Positions 1 to 14,800 of a DNA stretch of 60,000 nucleotides are shown here, one piece after another. Every line of letters starts with the position of its first letter. Position 1 is the stretch's first letter. Below the pieces are notes generated by a model that worked only from the letters and a program-made list of their open reading frames with translations, did not search any database and was not told the DNA's origin. The position numbers and the translations under genes were made by a program. This DNA comes from Bugula neritina (lineage: Eukaryota; Bryozoa; Gymnolaemata; Cheilostomatida; Bugulidae), in assembly GCA_964035545.1 (NCBI GenBank), contig OZ037765.1, positions 27,952,004-28,012,003 of the forward strand, written 5' to 3'.

Positions 1-2870
1 CAACCAGAGATCTGTTTACAGGACAAGTGTAGGTTGAGAGGAAGTGTCCATCATATAGCCAGCCCGCAACAATTACATAATAAGTATGCTAGTCAGGTAG
101 AAAACATTATGATAATTGCATCTTTATTTAATGCATAGCTGATGATATTACCATAATACCGTGGAGACTAAACCAGTGGCAGTTCTTCTTTTACATACAA
201 GTTTAATAAGTGGACTGGTTGATGCTTATGAGGAAATACTTAATGATATTTGAGAAAAATGTCAAAGGTAAAAAATTGTGAAAGTATAAATGCAACTTTA
301 GTCTATGGGCAATTAATCTAGTAAAATTAACCCTTAGTGCAATTTAGCTCAACAACTTAACACACTTATTTAAGAAATGAGTAAATATATTGTTTTCTTG
401 ATAAATAACAATGATTTATAATTAAAAATTATTACGAATTAGTTTTATATAGCTTTAGTAGATTTCAAAGTCTTTAATGCTTCAAATAAAACTCATATGC
501 TGGTTGATGAAGTCTTCAAAAAAATTCTCTTTTCAGAATATGAGTGTCAAGGCATTCAGTTTGTTTTATTACAGCATCTCCAGTAAAATATTCTCTAATA
601 TTTTTGCTGCTTAAAAAATTGTGTTTAGAAAACCACTTGGTTTCCCAAGCACCATTTCCTAAACGCTGTATGATCTCATGGCTGCAATTAGGAACACCAA
701 TTTTAGACTCTTCAGCTTTTATCTACAAAGAGAAAAGTTATTAAGCCAATTGATTATTATTAAATTATTTTAAAGCTCTAAAAACAAACAAAATATACGG
801 AGCTTATTAACAGCATGCTTAATTTATCTGTTACAAATTACAGACTAAAAGTAAGAATGTAAGCATCTACCTGTAACTTGTAATAAGTTTTCTTATGTCA
901 TCAACTTTGTCGTGGGTTAAGCTTATACGTCAGGTTGTATTAGTACCTAAATGTGCTATACCTTCTATAGGAGGTATAGCACGCTATACTGTGAAGCGGA
1001 AAACAAAGATATAAATGGGTAGTGTCAACATTTTGCTACTAATTACAATCCTGGCACCAACCATACTGAAAAGTTCACACTGACACCTTCAGATCAATAA
1101 AAATTTGGGTCTACAAAGAAAACCTTCACTGAAAATTGGATTGCTATAAAAGCTATAAAATTTCTTCACATTTACCAAAGAGATATGATTATAAAAAGAT
1201 TCAATTGCCTAATGGTGTATGTAGCTACTTCAACATCAAAAATCAACAAATATTCTCTATTCTACGCTCCAAGATCAAAGCACTAATTTAGTCAAAGTCT
1301 AATCAGTTATATTATATTAAAATACCTATAATTTCTAACCTTTCAAATTTATCTTTAAAAGATCTTATCTGTATAGCATACTATCACAATTTGATATTCC
1401 AATTATGAATATTAATATTAAGTCAGCGTTTAGGTTAGCGTCAGTTTGCTTAATTGTTAAGGCTTAGCAACTTGAGAGTAGCTTAACTTTCATTTAAATT
1501 GCCACTAAAGCATCAGATATATGCTATCATTGTTTTTATACTGCAACTAATTACCTTGTGACCATGGAAATTAGGAGCTATATCTGCTCATATCTGATTA
1601 AATGACTCCATTTTTCAGTAATTGCTTTTATCTGTATAGCATTATACAGTCAAGTTCCAAAGTAGATGTACCACATGCTTTATAGGTGTCATTAACACCT
1701 GAGAGAATTGTTAGGTCAATGCTTGTTGAAGGTCATGACTAAGTTTAGATGTGAAAAAAATAACTGTTTTATCTAAATAAAGTGAGGAGTTTTTCCATCC
1801 TCACTTTAAAACCTTTCTGTTTAGTAACCAAAGCCCTAGGGCTTTCGAAACACATCAATTATCTGTTGAACTACATCCTATAAATGGCTAATAAAACAGA
1901 AAGAAAAAGCCTCATTCGTTTGTTGTTGAAGTTAGAAACCATTCTGTTTGTGCGCACTGCAGTTTAGATTTGAAAGCTTAAACTTTACCCGAGGAGAGCT
2001 AGTATAGTAATGCACCAAGTAGAAATGGCATGCGAGCATGCTACCACGCTAATTTATTAGGAATTAGTATAATCAGTTACTGCATTAAAAAGAATTAAAA
2101 AGCAAATTATTGTGGCTCACAGAGGAGACTGCTACCTATATTATCGATCTATATTTAAAAAGTTTTTGTTGGAAAGTATTTCATTTCAGTCATTATATTT
2201 GGCTGATATAAATATTACAAATTAGACTATTGGCTACAAGCTATCATTTTTTAAAATAATTATGTACATAATTATTTAAAAAAAATCAATATGCAGTAGA
2301 ATTATGTCCAGTTAATCTATGATCACACTGTTAGTCTGCCATATTATTTGTACTGTCTCCAGGACAACCATGTTTCTTGTTATAAGTTGAAACTTTTTAT
2401 AGCTGCCATGATAAACAGAAACATTCAGCTTAATTTACTTTGTTATGTTACTGTTTACAGTACCAACAAAGGTCTCATGATAAACAATAAGCATTCTTTT
2501 TAACAAAATCTCTCTATCTACAACACTGAACACATAAGCTGGTAATAATTTGTGTTTATTGCTAGAATGATAGGCCATTGACAAACATAATAATTGGGTA
2601 ATAATTACCAATACATACCATACTAAACAAAATCTTACAGGCTTACTGGTAGCTGTTTACAACATAAAATTAAATTATAAGTTTAGAGAGTAAAACCACT
2701 CAGTTTAGAGTCAAGGTAGACTCTTCCCATACTTGTTGGAATGTGAGAATTTATTCATTAACTTTTAATAAAAGATACAGGCAGTTGTTTAAGACAGTTT
2801 GCAGCACTTGGGACGAGCAATCCCCCTTCCTTATTCATATAATTAGGCAGAAATACTTTTTATAGCTGAA
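1..2870. other. Left flank, no gene recognised
   Basis: This AT-rich stretch lies downstream of the minus-strand LMF gene. I found no exon with a recognisable domain. The only open frame, near 544-744 on the plus strand, has no family resemblance and looks like chance. A short perfect hairpin lies at 953-982. Confidence 0.5.
953..982. repeat. 11-bp inverted repeat (hairpin)
   Basis: Arms GTGCTATACCT and AGGTATAGCAC are perfect complements separated by an 8-base loop. No neighbouring gene explains it. It could be a chance palindrome or the remains of a small foldback element. Confidence 0.6.
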
Positions 2871-2876
2871 TTTATT
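2871..2876 (-). promoter_or_regulatory. Probable polyadenylation signal of the LMF gene
   Basis: AATAAA on the minus strand lies about 24 bases after the stop codon of the LMF1-like gene. It is the nearest canonical signal downstream of that stop. Confidence 0.55.
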
Positions 2877-2899
2877 ATTATATAGATTGTGTACTCTGG

Positions 2900-5800
2900 T
2901 TAGCTTGACCAGCCCATCTGCTGCAAGTAGGGCTGTAGACTATGTAATGATACTGGGGGCATGTAACTACCCATCTTTCTCCTTGTCCACCAGGCCTTTC
3001 TATATTTCTTGCTATTAAATTTGGAATATTCATATTTATAGTGTTCAAGCCTGATATATCTGCAAAACAATTAGACATTACAACTATACATAAATTACAA
3101 GGTGCAAAGCAATCTTTATTGAGATTTCTTCAATAGTTTAAATAATCAACCACTAAATCAAAACATTAGATAATGGCATTAATTGACTATATTAGTTAAA
3201 TACACATACCTACTATAATGATAAGCAATAATAATAGGCAATTAGAATTGATGATGAAATTAATTAACAAAGCCGTATTGATGCTTAAATTAAAGCTGGC
3301 TATGAAGTTATATTATATTCCAAATCCACAGACTATTTGGCTGCTAATGAGTTCCATAAATTAACAGATCATTATGTTATACTCTGTGATATAGCAGAGT
3401 GGAAAGTTAGCAGAGTGGAGAGTTAGCAGAGCGGAGAGTTAGCAGAGCGGAGAGTTAGCAGAGCGGAGAGTTAGCAGAGCGGAGAGTTAGCAGAGCGGAG
3501 AGTTAGCAGAGCGGAGAGTTAGCAGAGCGGAGAGTTAGCAGAGCGGAGAGTTAGCAGAGCGGAGAGTTAGCAGAGCGGAGAGTTAGCAGAGCGGAGAGTT
3601 AGCAGAGCGGAGAGATAGCAGAGCGGAGAGATAGCAGAGCGGAGAGATAGCAGAGCGGAGAGATAGCAGAGTGGAGAGATAGCAGAGAGGAGAGATAGCA
3701 GAGTACAGAGATAGCAGAGTGCAGAAATAACAGAGTACTCAAAAGTCTTGGAATACAATAAAGATGAATGAAATGCAACCCCAGAGCAATAGTTCTTTAG
3801 AGAGGCTATATATTACATAGGCACTGGCAATCAAACAGTGACAGTTGATGAAATTTATTATATAACTTCATAGCCTAAATGTAGAAATATTGTCTTCGGA
3901 TATAAAAGATAATAAATGAGAAAGGTATAAGTCCATTCAGAGTAAATTAAATCTTCAAAAAAAAGATTAAACACCCACAGATAATTACAGGAACTTCAAC
4001 AAAAACTGCTTCCACTGTTTTAAGAATAAAAAGAAGTAAAAACTAACTTACAAAACCCATAAGTTTTATTCTAAGCCATTTTTATTATATTTACAATTTA
4101 TTTAACCCCCTTGATTTGGCTGTGGTGAGACTCAAATTCCCCTAGCTTCTGATTGTTTAAACTAAATCACACGGCACCACACTCAATATAAAATAATTAT
4201 TATGGTAAGAGAGATGTGGTCCCTGTTGCAAGTCCCTAAACAAAAAAGTGAGCAAAGATGGCTGCCTTATCCACGATTTGAAACTTTGTTGTAAAACAGA
4301 TATTATAGTAATGGTATCGAAACCAGAAGCTGTAGCAGCCAGTGACAGTTGAAACAGACAGGATTATATGGAGGTAACGGCTAGTTTTTGTAAATCAACT
4401 AATTTATAAATTGGACATGAAATGTTACAACACCTCTATTGAAAGTTAACATGAAATTTGTTCTAAAAGGCCAATTGCATAAAATGTTCATTCAGAGCTA
4501 GCTACTTACTATTAAAGTATACATAATTTTGGTCTTAAAATATTGATATGCAGCTCAGAGGAAATGTTAGGAGATCATCAACATAATAGGTGAATAATAA
4601 ATATCCCAAACCTATTGCATATTATGTTACTTACTTTGGAGGGGTTTTGCCAGCGAATGGGTTGACATCAATCAGTTCAACTGCGAGCTGGTCATTAGCC
4701 AGTAGCTTGGCGACAAAATGTATGAGCCAAGGATTGTGTTGGTAATTCTGTCAACATTAAACATATATGCTTGTTAGTCAACAAAAAATTATGTATATTA
4801 ATTTACATAATCAAATCATTGCACACGATACCTACAAATTACCTTATACAAGGATGTATATGAAATAATATCTGAAAGGGGGAAGGAAACATAAATGTGC
4901 TATGTATAATTAAACCTGATTTTCAAATAATGCTAATCTGAAAAATAGGCAATAATAGAAAATAACTACCAATGTAGTTGTTTTTGAGTGTGTGTTTGTG
5001 AGTGTGTGTTTGTGAGTGTGTGTTTGTGAGTGTGTGTGTTTGTGAGTGTGTGTGAGTGTGTTTGTGAGTGTGTTTGTGAGTGTGTGTTTTTGAGGGTGTG
5101 TTTGAGAGTGGGTGTTTTTGAGTGTGTGTTTTTGAATGTGTGCTTTTGAGTGTGTGTTTTTGAGTGTGTGTACATGTAATTTAATTACGTTTAGACTATC
5201 CCATTTGGTATTAGAAAGGGCAAGGCACAATTAACAAGATAATAAAGCTTATACCATTTCTCTAATCTAAAGCACAGTAGTTGAATTGTTGATTTAAAAT
5301 GGCTCAGGCTCCTCTTACATAACAATATTCATTGCCAATAATTTGTCATGAAAAGAGCAGAGAAGAAATGAAATACATTTGCTACTTTGAAATTTATTGG
5401 TTTATTACCATTCATCACATTTTGCCAAAAGTGTCAGTCAGAAATTGTAAGCCCAAAAGTCACAATGACAAGGCCTGTCAACATATAATTATAATGTTAT
5501 TATCTCCTGCAAACCAAATTCCCAGATCATCACGTACACTGTGTACTGTTATGCTCTATTATTTGGACTAGAGTGTAGAATACCATAGACAGGAGGTGAG
5601 ACAAATCCGATGGTATTATGTTGATTATCCGTTACTAAGTTAAAGATGCTTAAATTTTCTTACAGTAAGAAAGTTCTAGTCTCTACCAACTGTACCTTAA
5701 AATGTTACACTTTTTATATCTTTTTGCAGAAGAGATAAAATCATTCATTTCAGTGCATAAATTAAGGAAAAAAATGGGAGTAAATAACTTGTTAGGTAGT

Positions 5801-8800
5801 GCTTTGCCAATTCGTTAAATACTTTTGGTAAAAAATATATAATCTGCCACAGAAAATGGACAAACTCTGTGTTCAGAACAAAAACACAGTCCCATGTTTT
5901 CAACAGCTAGCAACTTTTCCAATGATATAGCAGTTGAAAATTATCAAATATAGTCATATAATCACAATTCAGAAGAGAAAGGTTTTAAACTAGTACAACA
6001 TATACATTAGCAAAAAGCCACCAGGCTAAGAGTGGAGGCCTGCAGGTCTTTCACCTGAAAAAAACCAAAGTTTGTTCACAGAGGGTCAAGTGCTCAAAGT
6101 CAAGGCTAAGTGCTCTATAATGATCTTCCTAAAGTTACGTTGCGAACTTCTGATTTTACATTTCAGGCAAAGTGCATCACTTGGGAGAATAAACAAGAAC
6201 TACAGCCAGTGTAGTGTGAACTACTGCATTAGTCTAAACATCCTGGGCATAAAGCATGCAGGAGTTACAGCGTGCAGTCTCTGGTTACAGGGCTAAATGC
6301 TAAACTTCCTTTCCATCAGTAGGACAACGTATAATATAAAACAAAATTTAAAAATGCTACTTTTTAATTAAAATATTATAAATAGTTAACGGAAATTTTA
6401 AATGAAAAGCCCACATCCTATAATTAAAGGATAGTAGTATGATATTTAAATGATGAGCATGCAATTTTAAATTTATAACAATTACAGGCAACCTAGATCA
6501 ATAAAGTTATAGTCAAGTGCTTAAATTAATTACCAAAAAAGCACATTAGGCTTAAAATGATCCAAACATTTAATTATTGTAATTTCACTATAAAATTTAC
6601 TTACACTGGATATAATGGAAATAGGTGTACATGATGACTGTAAAAAGAAGATTTCTATTACAGATTAGACAAACTACTTAGTTACGCAGTGGTGCACAAC
6701 TTTTCATCTTTGAACCATAAAATTTCTTTTTGAGAGTAATTTCACGAAATAACTCCGCTGGCAACAGGTAGAGAGTAAATGAAGATTGAACATCAAATCT
6801 CTAGAAATGGTGAGTCACCATTATGCCAAATTCTAAAGAAAACAATAGCACTTAAGACCTGGCAGGCAGATAATCAGCCTGCTTATGTAATATTCTAGAC
6901 TCCAGACTCTAGACTCAACAACCTCTGGCAGACAAAAAGCACTTTTGATTACAAAATGTTTCAAGCCTTTGCATAAGTACTGTAATAAAACATTGAAATG
7001 AAATTCTAACGAAAAAATTAGCCAAATTTCTTTTTATTTACTCTACCGCTATTTTTTGACTCACCTAGTATTTAACGCTAGCAAAACACTGATTGATCAT
7101 GAAAAATAGTATTATTAACCGCAGCCTACTTTTATTTTGTTCAAAATTTGTCAGGTACTCAAATTTGAATTCCTTAAATCAGTAATTATTTTGTGGCCTT
7201 TATACTATCAACAATCACAGTATAGATGGAGTTCAAATAATAGTCATATCTATATAGGAATAGCCACTAGTCCTTTACAACAGTTGAGTCTTAAAATCTA
7301 TAAACAGAAAGTAAGCATTGGCAATTTAAAGGTTTCTTATTTTGGTACCATAATAATGTATATACCTATGTAACTGTTGTATTGATTGCTAAATAGCTAA
7401 TATGCTAATAGCTATAATAGCTAATATAAAGTATCTGGAATAATAGTCCACTTTTCACGGATTTGTGTGGGCAAAAAGCAGTAGTACATTAATAATAGAC
7501 ATTATTTTTAATGAATACTTATTAACGAAATATCTTTTCACACAACAAGAAGTATAGAATATGCAAAATTAATAAGTTAATGCAGATCGCAGAAATTTAT
7601 TTATGTGCTAGATAACAAACAATTGATCCAAGTTTATTTAAGTGTACATATATTTCAGTAATATTCAAATAAATTGCATGTGAAATATATATTGTACCAA
7701 AATAAATAAATATCGTCCAAGCTGGATGACACCGAATTAAATAGTTACATGTTAAACAAAATCAATTTGCTTTTCAAGAGCACATAGTGTTTTAGTGTAT
7801 AGTGATAAAAGCTTAAAAAAAAAACCAAATAAACTATAACCCAACTCTATTTATTATAGTGCAATACTACAGAATCAGGTTGAAAAATCCTTCTAATCAG
7901 GGAAGCAAATTGTGGGAGGAAACCCCAGGAAGAAACAATAGGATGTTCAAGGAGGAAACATTTTGAAAGCATTTCATAACTAAGTATATTTAGTGCAGTG
8001 CATGCTTACGTAGTAAATAACCCAACTGACAGACAAGTGATTGCGGAATAGATGGCAACATTTGGCACAAGATTGAGCAGTTGCTCTATATGCAGACTAA
8101 ACAGGACATTAATGACTGTCAAGTTGAATTACACTCAGACACGAGACATGTGTTATATCGTAATTATTACAATAACCATTTGGCAACATTTTATCAAGTA
8201 AAACATCAACGACATACATGTATTTAAATTAATAAACATAATTTCTCAATTTTGAAGAGGTCGTTATGAAATTCACTAAATGGCTATACAGCTAATTCAA
8301 CAAAAGCAACTTTATACCTTTTACACCTAATAAGTTCTTCAGTGGGGATCAAAATTTGAGCAGCGAATATTATTTATGTTATAGAAATATGAATATTGAT
8401 GTAAATACTCTAAAAAATTCATCAACTTAAGTCTTTTGGGTCAATTTAACTTGAGTCCAAATATATTGTAGATAATTTCATATTCATGCTTCATTTGCCC
8501 TAATACAACTTTGCGGTCATTATGAAGGGGGCTTTAATCCTTTGTACTGGAGTACAGTATCTCCATTATAATTAATAGTAAGTCTTGGTTAAATATAATT
8601 TACTTTTTCTACCCAGATAATTTTAACAACTATCCGTCCATGTTTAACCACTGAAATCATTGTTTATTTTGTTCTTCTCGCTAAAAAAGTCTCAAACTTT
8701 TAAAATATTATGTAGCTCACCCTTTCCTCCTCACTGCAATTAGTATAATAACTTACAGAGCTGTATCTAAACGTTATGTTATACATTATTAGAAGATTTC

Positions 8801-11800
8801 ATTTGAATATAATTTATATACACTTAGTAGGATTTAGGAATGATACAATCTCTGGGTAGTTTAGCACTTGATCTACTTTAGAAAGTATACTCTACCCTCT
8901 CTTACTATTAACCAGGTTAGACGGCAAAATCTAAAACTGCTTTACCTAAAGTTTCTTGTCAATCTGAACAATCTGGCAACACCTTCTTGAAATTTAGAGT
9001 TATTCTGAGTAAACAGTGCCAAAAAGTGGTTGCATCAACTTTAACCAACACCTCTTCTGATAAAAGTTACCATTTTTTTGACAGCATTTTTTTTGCAGCA
9101 AATCAACTTAAGCAAAAAGCTGTAGCAAGAATAATTATGCTAATATTATAGTTTAAAAGATGTAGGATACTAGAAAACAAAGTTGCTGCCTACAGTCAAG
9201 GCTCTGGCTGCCAAGAAGCTAAACCTCAGGTCACCACACTAACCAGTTTACTACACTGCTGAACGAGGTTGAAATTGGGCAAAGCTGTACAAGAGATGAA
9301 CAGCTCTTTCTCTACATAAAATTATAAAAGAAAAACTGCTAAAAACTCACCTGAAATGCAGCAAACCACATAAGCCAGTCTAATCTATAGTGGTAGGGGG
9401 AGATAAGACAAGGTCTTCTTGTTACATTTCCGGGCTTGCATTTGAACTCGTACTCGTACCACTTGGCATTGGGGTCATCAGGATTATTATACGTCCCTTG
9501 AACTATAACCTCAGTCCTTTCTCTCGTGATACTATATTCAATACAGAAATAAATAATCCAAGTAATACATACTAGAGAAGGTAGTCGGTAAACACAACGC
9601 TGTACTGTACTTTTTTGCCACCAGGATACAAATTAGCTGAATATTTAACACAAGCACTGTGATTAACTTCCACCATGTCTTTAAAAAAAGACCTGCTTTA
9701 CTTGAAACTTTCTCTAAATATTAATGTAGGTTTGCCATCTTTATAAAAAATGGTGAATATATTTCATATCAATTACATACCACATATAATTGATATACAA
9801 TAGGCAGGCAGGCAGGCAGGCAGGTAGTGCATCCTAAATATTGTGCCACCTTATGAATAACTATGGAACATATAAATCAATTTTATTAAAACTTACACAT
9901 TTAGACAAGAATAGAAAAGGTAATGTGAGGAGGTACTTGGGAAAGCAGCGAGAACAAAGACTTGAGTTGAGTAAGATCTGACTGAAGTCATTGGCAAAAG
10001 AAGGGAAATCAATTTCATTAGTAATAGATGTGATGTACTCTAGATTTGAGGCAGTTAATCTTGAGTCTACTATAGAAATCATTTTCGTTGTTGAGTGCAG
10101 GTTAATTAATGACATCGATATCAACCTTTATTGGTTAAATGCTGTTTGATTTTTTAAGCATTTGAAGCAATTAAGTGATGATTTCCTGATATGGCTAGTG
10201 ATACGTCAAGTAATTATATGTGTAAGTAGGGTGATTGATGGAGCGACAAATATAGCTATTAGTATTACAGTTTGAAGATATTGTAGCAAAGTATCTATAG
10301 ATGTATAGTAGGGTCAGGGGCTCAGCTAATCCAGTAACATTAAGTCCAAAAGACATAAAAAGTCCATTGTAAAATATCCCACGGAATGAAACATCAAAAG
10401 TCAAAGGCAACGCCCAATTTAGATGTTACCTAATAAATCCTAATATTTAATATGCTTCAAAATTTGATTAGATAAGTATTTCAATTATTAAATCCAGTTA
10501 AACTAGAAAGTCTGATATACTGCTCTGGCACTATAACTCAAGAATAATATTTATATCTTTCTCTTTGATAGAAAAGGAAATAGGAAAAAGTAATTCTGTT
10601 GCTAATTGGAAGGAAGCAGCTACATGCAGTTAGTGCACTTGGCTAGTTTTATTATTATTTCTTGGAAGATAATAGAAAAATATAGAAAAATAGCCAATAA
10701 ATAAAAAGACAATGAAATGATAAAAGAAAACTAGAGATAAATCACAACAATGACTGAGTTTAAGAGGCTGTAGAGTAGTTTATAACATTCAAAAAAGTTG
10801 ATAATCTTAGCGTTTACTTAAAAAGGTAAATTATCTACTTAGAATGCTTCATTAACTCAACCAGCTCTACAAGAACAGTAGCTATTCCTGTGTAGTATTA
10901 CTGTGATATGCGTGATAATGGTGTAGTATTTGAATGTTGCATGTATTGGCCTTATGAAAGGAGAGTGAAATAAAAGATATATTTTGCTCGGCTTACAGAC
11001 TATATTTCATATGTTTATAAAGCTGAAGCATAAAACATTCATATTTCATTAACAAAAAACTTAAAAACCCACAGTAAGATCAATTAAAATTAACTAAAAA
11101 ATTAAAAGGATATATTTGCTATGCTGCCTGAAATAAATAATATAAAAACTGCCTATTTCTGGGCGAAGGCTTAATTAGATTCCAGCACGGGTAGAATATA
11201 TTTACAGCTTATGTTAGTTAAACAATTCTTCAAATAGTAGCCTACACCACAAATATTCACAGAATTTTACCACCACCCCTTAGTAGTTGCCTGCTTCATC
11301 AAAATTAAAGATATTGTATCAATCACTATGTTTGCAAATGTATTAGTTTTATCTAGGATCTTAAAACTAGCATTAGAAGCTTGATTGCTAATAAAGCTCT
11401 TGTGAAATCTGGTAGATATATAAAAATAAAAAAATTTCCCCTTATGATAAATTCATAAAAGTTGATCATTTAAACATATAAAATAAAAAATAATTCTAAT
11501 AGAATTCAGTGCAAACTGAGTAAAACGCAAGACTATATATATACATTTATAACTTAATTTTAGTTTCAACAACGCCTGTGGGACCTTACAAAACCAAGTG
11601 AAATCATTCCTTTTCCTTGTAACAAATTACATGTAGTTGTTCCATACCAATATGTTATACTAAAACCAACCTGAGAAATAAATTATCATACAATTAGAAT
11701 CACCCATGTAATCATCATTACCAAAATTTTCCCAGGCCGCAAAAACATTTGAGTAATTGCTCAACCCTTAAACAATATAAATAGGCTAACAATTTTATCG

Positions 11801-14800
11801 AATAACAAATTTTTGACATTTAATTAATTATTCACACACAAGATAATTTGAATTTTATTAAAATATTCTAACATGTGGCTCAGCTGTTATCCATGAAATC
11901 ATAGTGTTTTATATATTAATATAGTTAATCAGCAGAAATTCACACGGATTTCAACAGGAGTGACACTACACATTGTGACTACAACTTTGACATGTATCAG
12001 GGTCAATAAAGATATCTTGCATAATGTACCAAAAGCTAAACATTCCTCAACTAATTTTTTATTACTCGCAATAGAGTTTGCATAATTTTCAAAAAACTCG
12101 AATTCCAGATGCATTGGCATCTACCAACCTAGGTAAATATATATTTCTTATTCCTAAGAATAGTTTCAGTTTAAATCCTCAAACCTTTTGCCAACCAATG
12201 TATAAACATATCTACAATACATGATTATATGCATATATATTACCATCGCAGCAGTGATATTTATTTTACAAGCAGCCGCTACCAGAACAGGACAGAGCGG
12301 AGATAGGTGAGGAAAAAAGGATGTTTATTTTACTTTTTTTTATAGTTCATCAGTGTTTGATATTCACTATACATGATTCACTGTAACAACTTCACAAAAT
12401 TCTAGAATACATAACACTATCATTTTCTAATGATTACATCTGCTTTCGTGTTAATTTTCTTACATCTAGTTTTTTCACATGTCAGTTTCAAAACTTAGAT
12501 TTAAAATAAATTAACATTTGTGGGTGGTTGGCAAAAGATATTTGGGGTGAAGTGGGGTAGAGCTCGACTGTCTGAGAAAAAAGTAATCATGTTGGAAACT
12601 CTAAACCAAGTATTACCTCATTGGGATTATTTATGCCATACAAGTAAGACAAGACACAAATCACAACATTGGCTTCTAGTGTACTCTGGCCTTGAAAGAA
12701 TCTGATAATATAATTCTGTTAATCCAGAAAAAAAAACTTATTTTATTCTCATTTTATTTTGTCTACTGCTTGCCAATAAACTGATAGCTTTAGAAAATAT
12801 TCACAAAGCCGGTAAACAAATATAAAGTGCTATAAAACCAGAGCTACTGGGATGCAGAGCTAATGGTTTTACGTAATCAGTTGGCAGACTTGAGTACGAA
12901 TCAGCATGACAGAATATATAAGATATACTATACAGCACCAATTCAATAAAAGCTACAAACCACTATAACATCACTATATATAAACATTCATCTATATATT
13001 GAATTAACAAGCTTGATGATCTATCAAAATGCAATTTTAGAATAAACCAAGTAATTTAAAGATTTGTTCAAATTAGGAATTTGAATTTGAAAGATCTGTT
13101 TAAATTCAATTTCTGCAATAAACGTGGTTCTACTATTGAAATCACCTGCCTGAGACAGCAACTCCTGGTGTCAGTGAAAATAAACCAACATTTGTTGAAC
13201 TGAGTAATTGTTTGCTTTTCTAATTCAAGTGGGTTTTTAACCAAAAGGTTATTTGATTAACTATAAACACTTTATAAGACATGTTCACCTGGAAAAGTTA
13301 ATCTAAAAAGAACTACTATTCCTACTCAAATGTAAAATATATAAGCATATATACAAAATAATCAGATTATATTATGTGTACTTGAGGTGGCATTTGCTAA
13401 AAAGATTTTTACTTTTGACTAAATTCTTATAATTGACTTGTGATTATGTGATTGGAAATTATACTATTTTAGAGAACTTAAAAACTCAAGTGGGGTTATA
13501 GTCGCCATCTCTTTGAGAACCCCTGGGGGAAAAGGTTTATTAAGCTAGTGCTCTAACCACTACACCGTCTCTGCTCTCGTTTTACACAACATAGCAAGCT
13601 AGTAAAATGTGGTAAATATACAATTTTGCGATCACCAGTATAATACTAGCCGCATGCCCAGCTAAATAGCTGCATTAGCTTAAGACTTAGTTATTTAATT
13701 CTAGCCAAATAACTTATACATATCTCCAAAATCAGTACCATTTTTTCTAGGGAATTATTTCATGTATTATGTATTATATTATTTTATACAATTTAAATAT
13801 GCCTAAAAATAGATTAATTCTTTTCTTACATCCAAGATTGAATTTAGTAAAAATATTTTGTAAGCAAATAAAAAGCCTTTTATATTATGTAACTAATGAT
13901 TTGACATTTAAGTGAGAGTTGTCATGCTTTAACTAGAGGGCAGACAATTTCTGCTCACTTCAATAACTCTCGGTAAAATGCCAAAAAGCTAAGCTAGCAT
14001 TTACTTATATATCAAATTTTATAGTATTTAGCATTAAGAATTTTAAACCTATGCCGGCACACTTCACTATATTTTAATATATAAATTAATTAAATAGAAG
14101 CAGCCAAAGAATTAGATAAACTTATTTCTTATATTTATTTCAAGTAAATTTAAAAATGATTTCTACAGAAAAAAACTGGTTATCAATTTAACTATTTAAC
14201 TGTATTTTCATTAGTGTGACATGAAATAGAAGTTGTAAGTAAACAGTGGCACACTGCATCACATTATAACTAAATAATATCTAAGTGACTTCCATTACAC
14301 TTTAAGCTGCTAATTTTACTATTATGTCATAGTTCATCAGGCCTGTATTTATTTTCATATTATTTTGTAACTTATTATTTTGCATTTAAATTGCGTATAT
14401 CACACTTAAAATAAGTCAGTAAAATGTTAACAAATTTAATTTTGGAACTAAAAGAAGACCAACTAACCTGCCAAAAGCGCCATAAGTGTTGACTATTTTC
14501 AGAGGGTCAAATGAAGTGTTCATAGCCTGACCAGAGGACAGCAGGTTCTTCACCACAGGTATGCTCAGGTAACCAATCAACAATGCAAGCAACAAGTCAA
14601 TACAACGTCTGCCGTTCATGAAGTCTCCTGTTTAATAACAAAATATATTTCTATAATGGTAAACAGAAATAAGGTGTGTGCAGTGTGTGTGTGCAGTGTG
14701 TGTGTGCAGTGTGCGTGTGTGTATAAATTTGATTTACTAAAATAATTAAAATAAAATCAAAACATATAACATCATGAAAGGTCTCATTGTGTTGTAACCA

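Larger units (their letters stand above)
9532..14467. other. LMF intron 8, 4.9 kb
   Basis: AT-rich intron with a (GGCA)n run near 9803 and a SINE-like copy at 13491-13577. The 63-codon minus-strand open frame at 11929-12120 matches nothing I recognise. It is not needed to join the flanking LMF exons, which meet in phase. Confidence 0.6.

Noticed and set aside
3567-3758. Repetitive Leu/Ser-rich ORF, and a possible CRISPR-like array
   Set aside because: It is a 16-bp head-to-tail minisatellite without spacers in an animal intron.
4910-5230. His/Thr/Lys-rich ORFs on the minus strand
   Set aside because: They follow from the GAGTGTGTGTTT tandem array; no splice or coding signature.
11929-12120. 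Small minus-strand gene inside the LMF intron
   Set aside because: 63 codons with no recognised domain, and the flanking LMF exons join without it.
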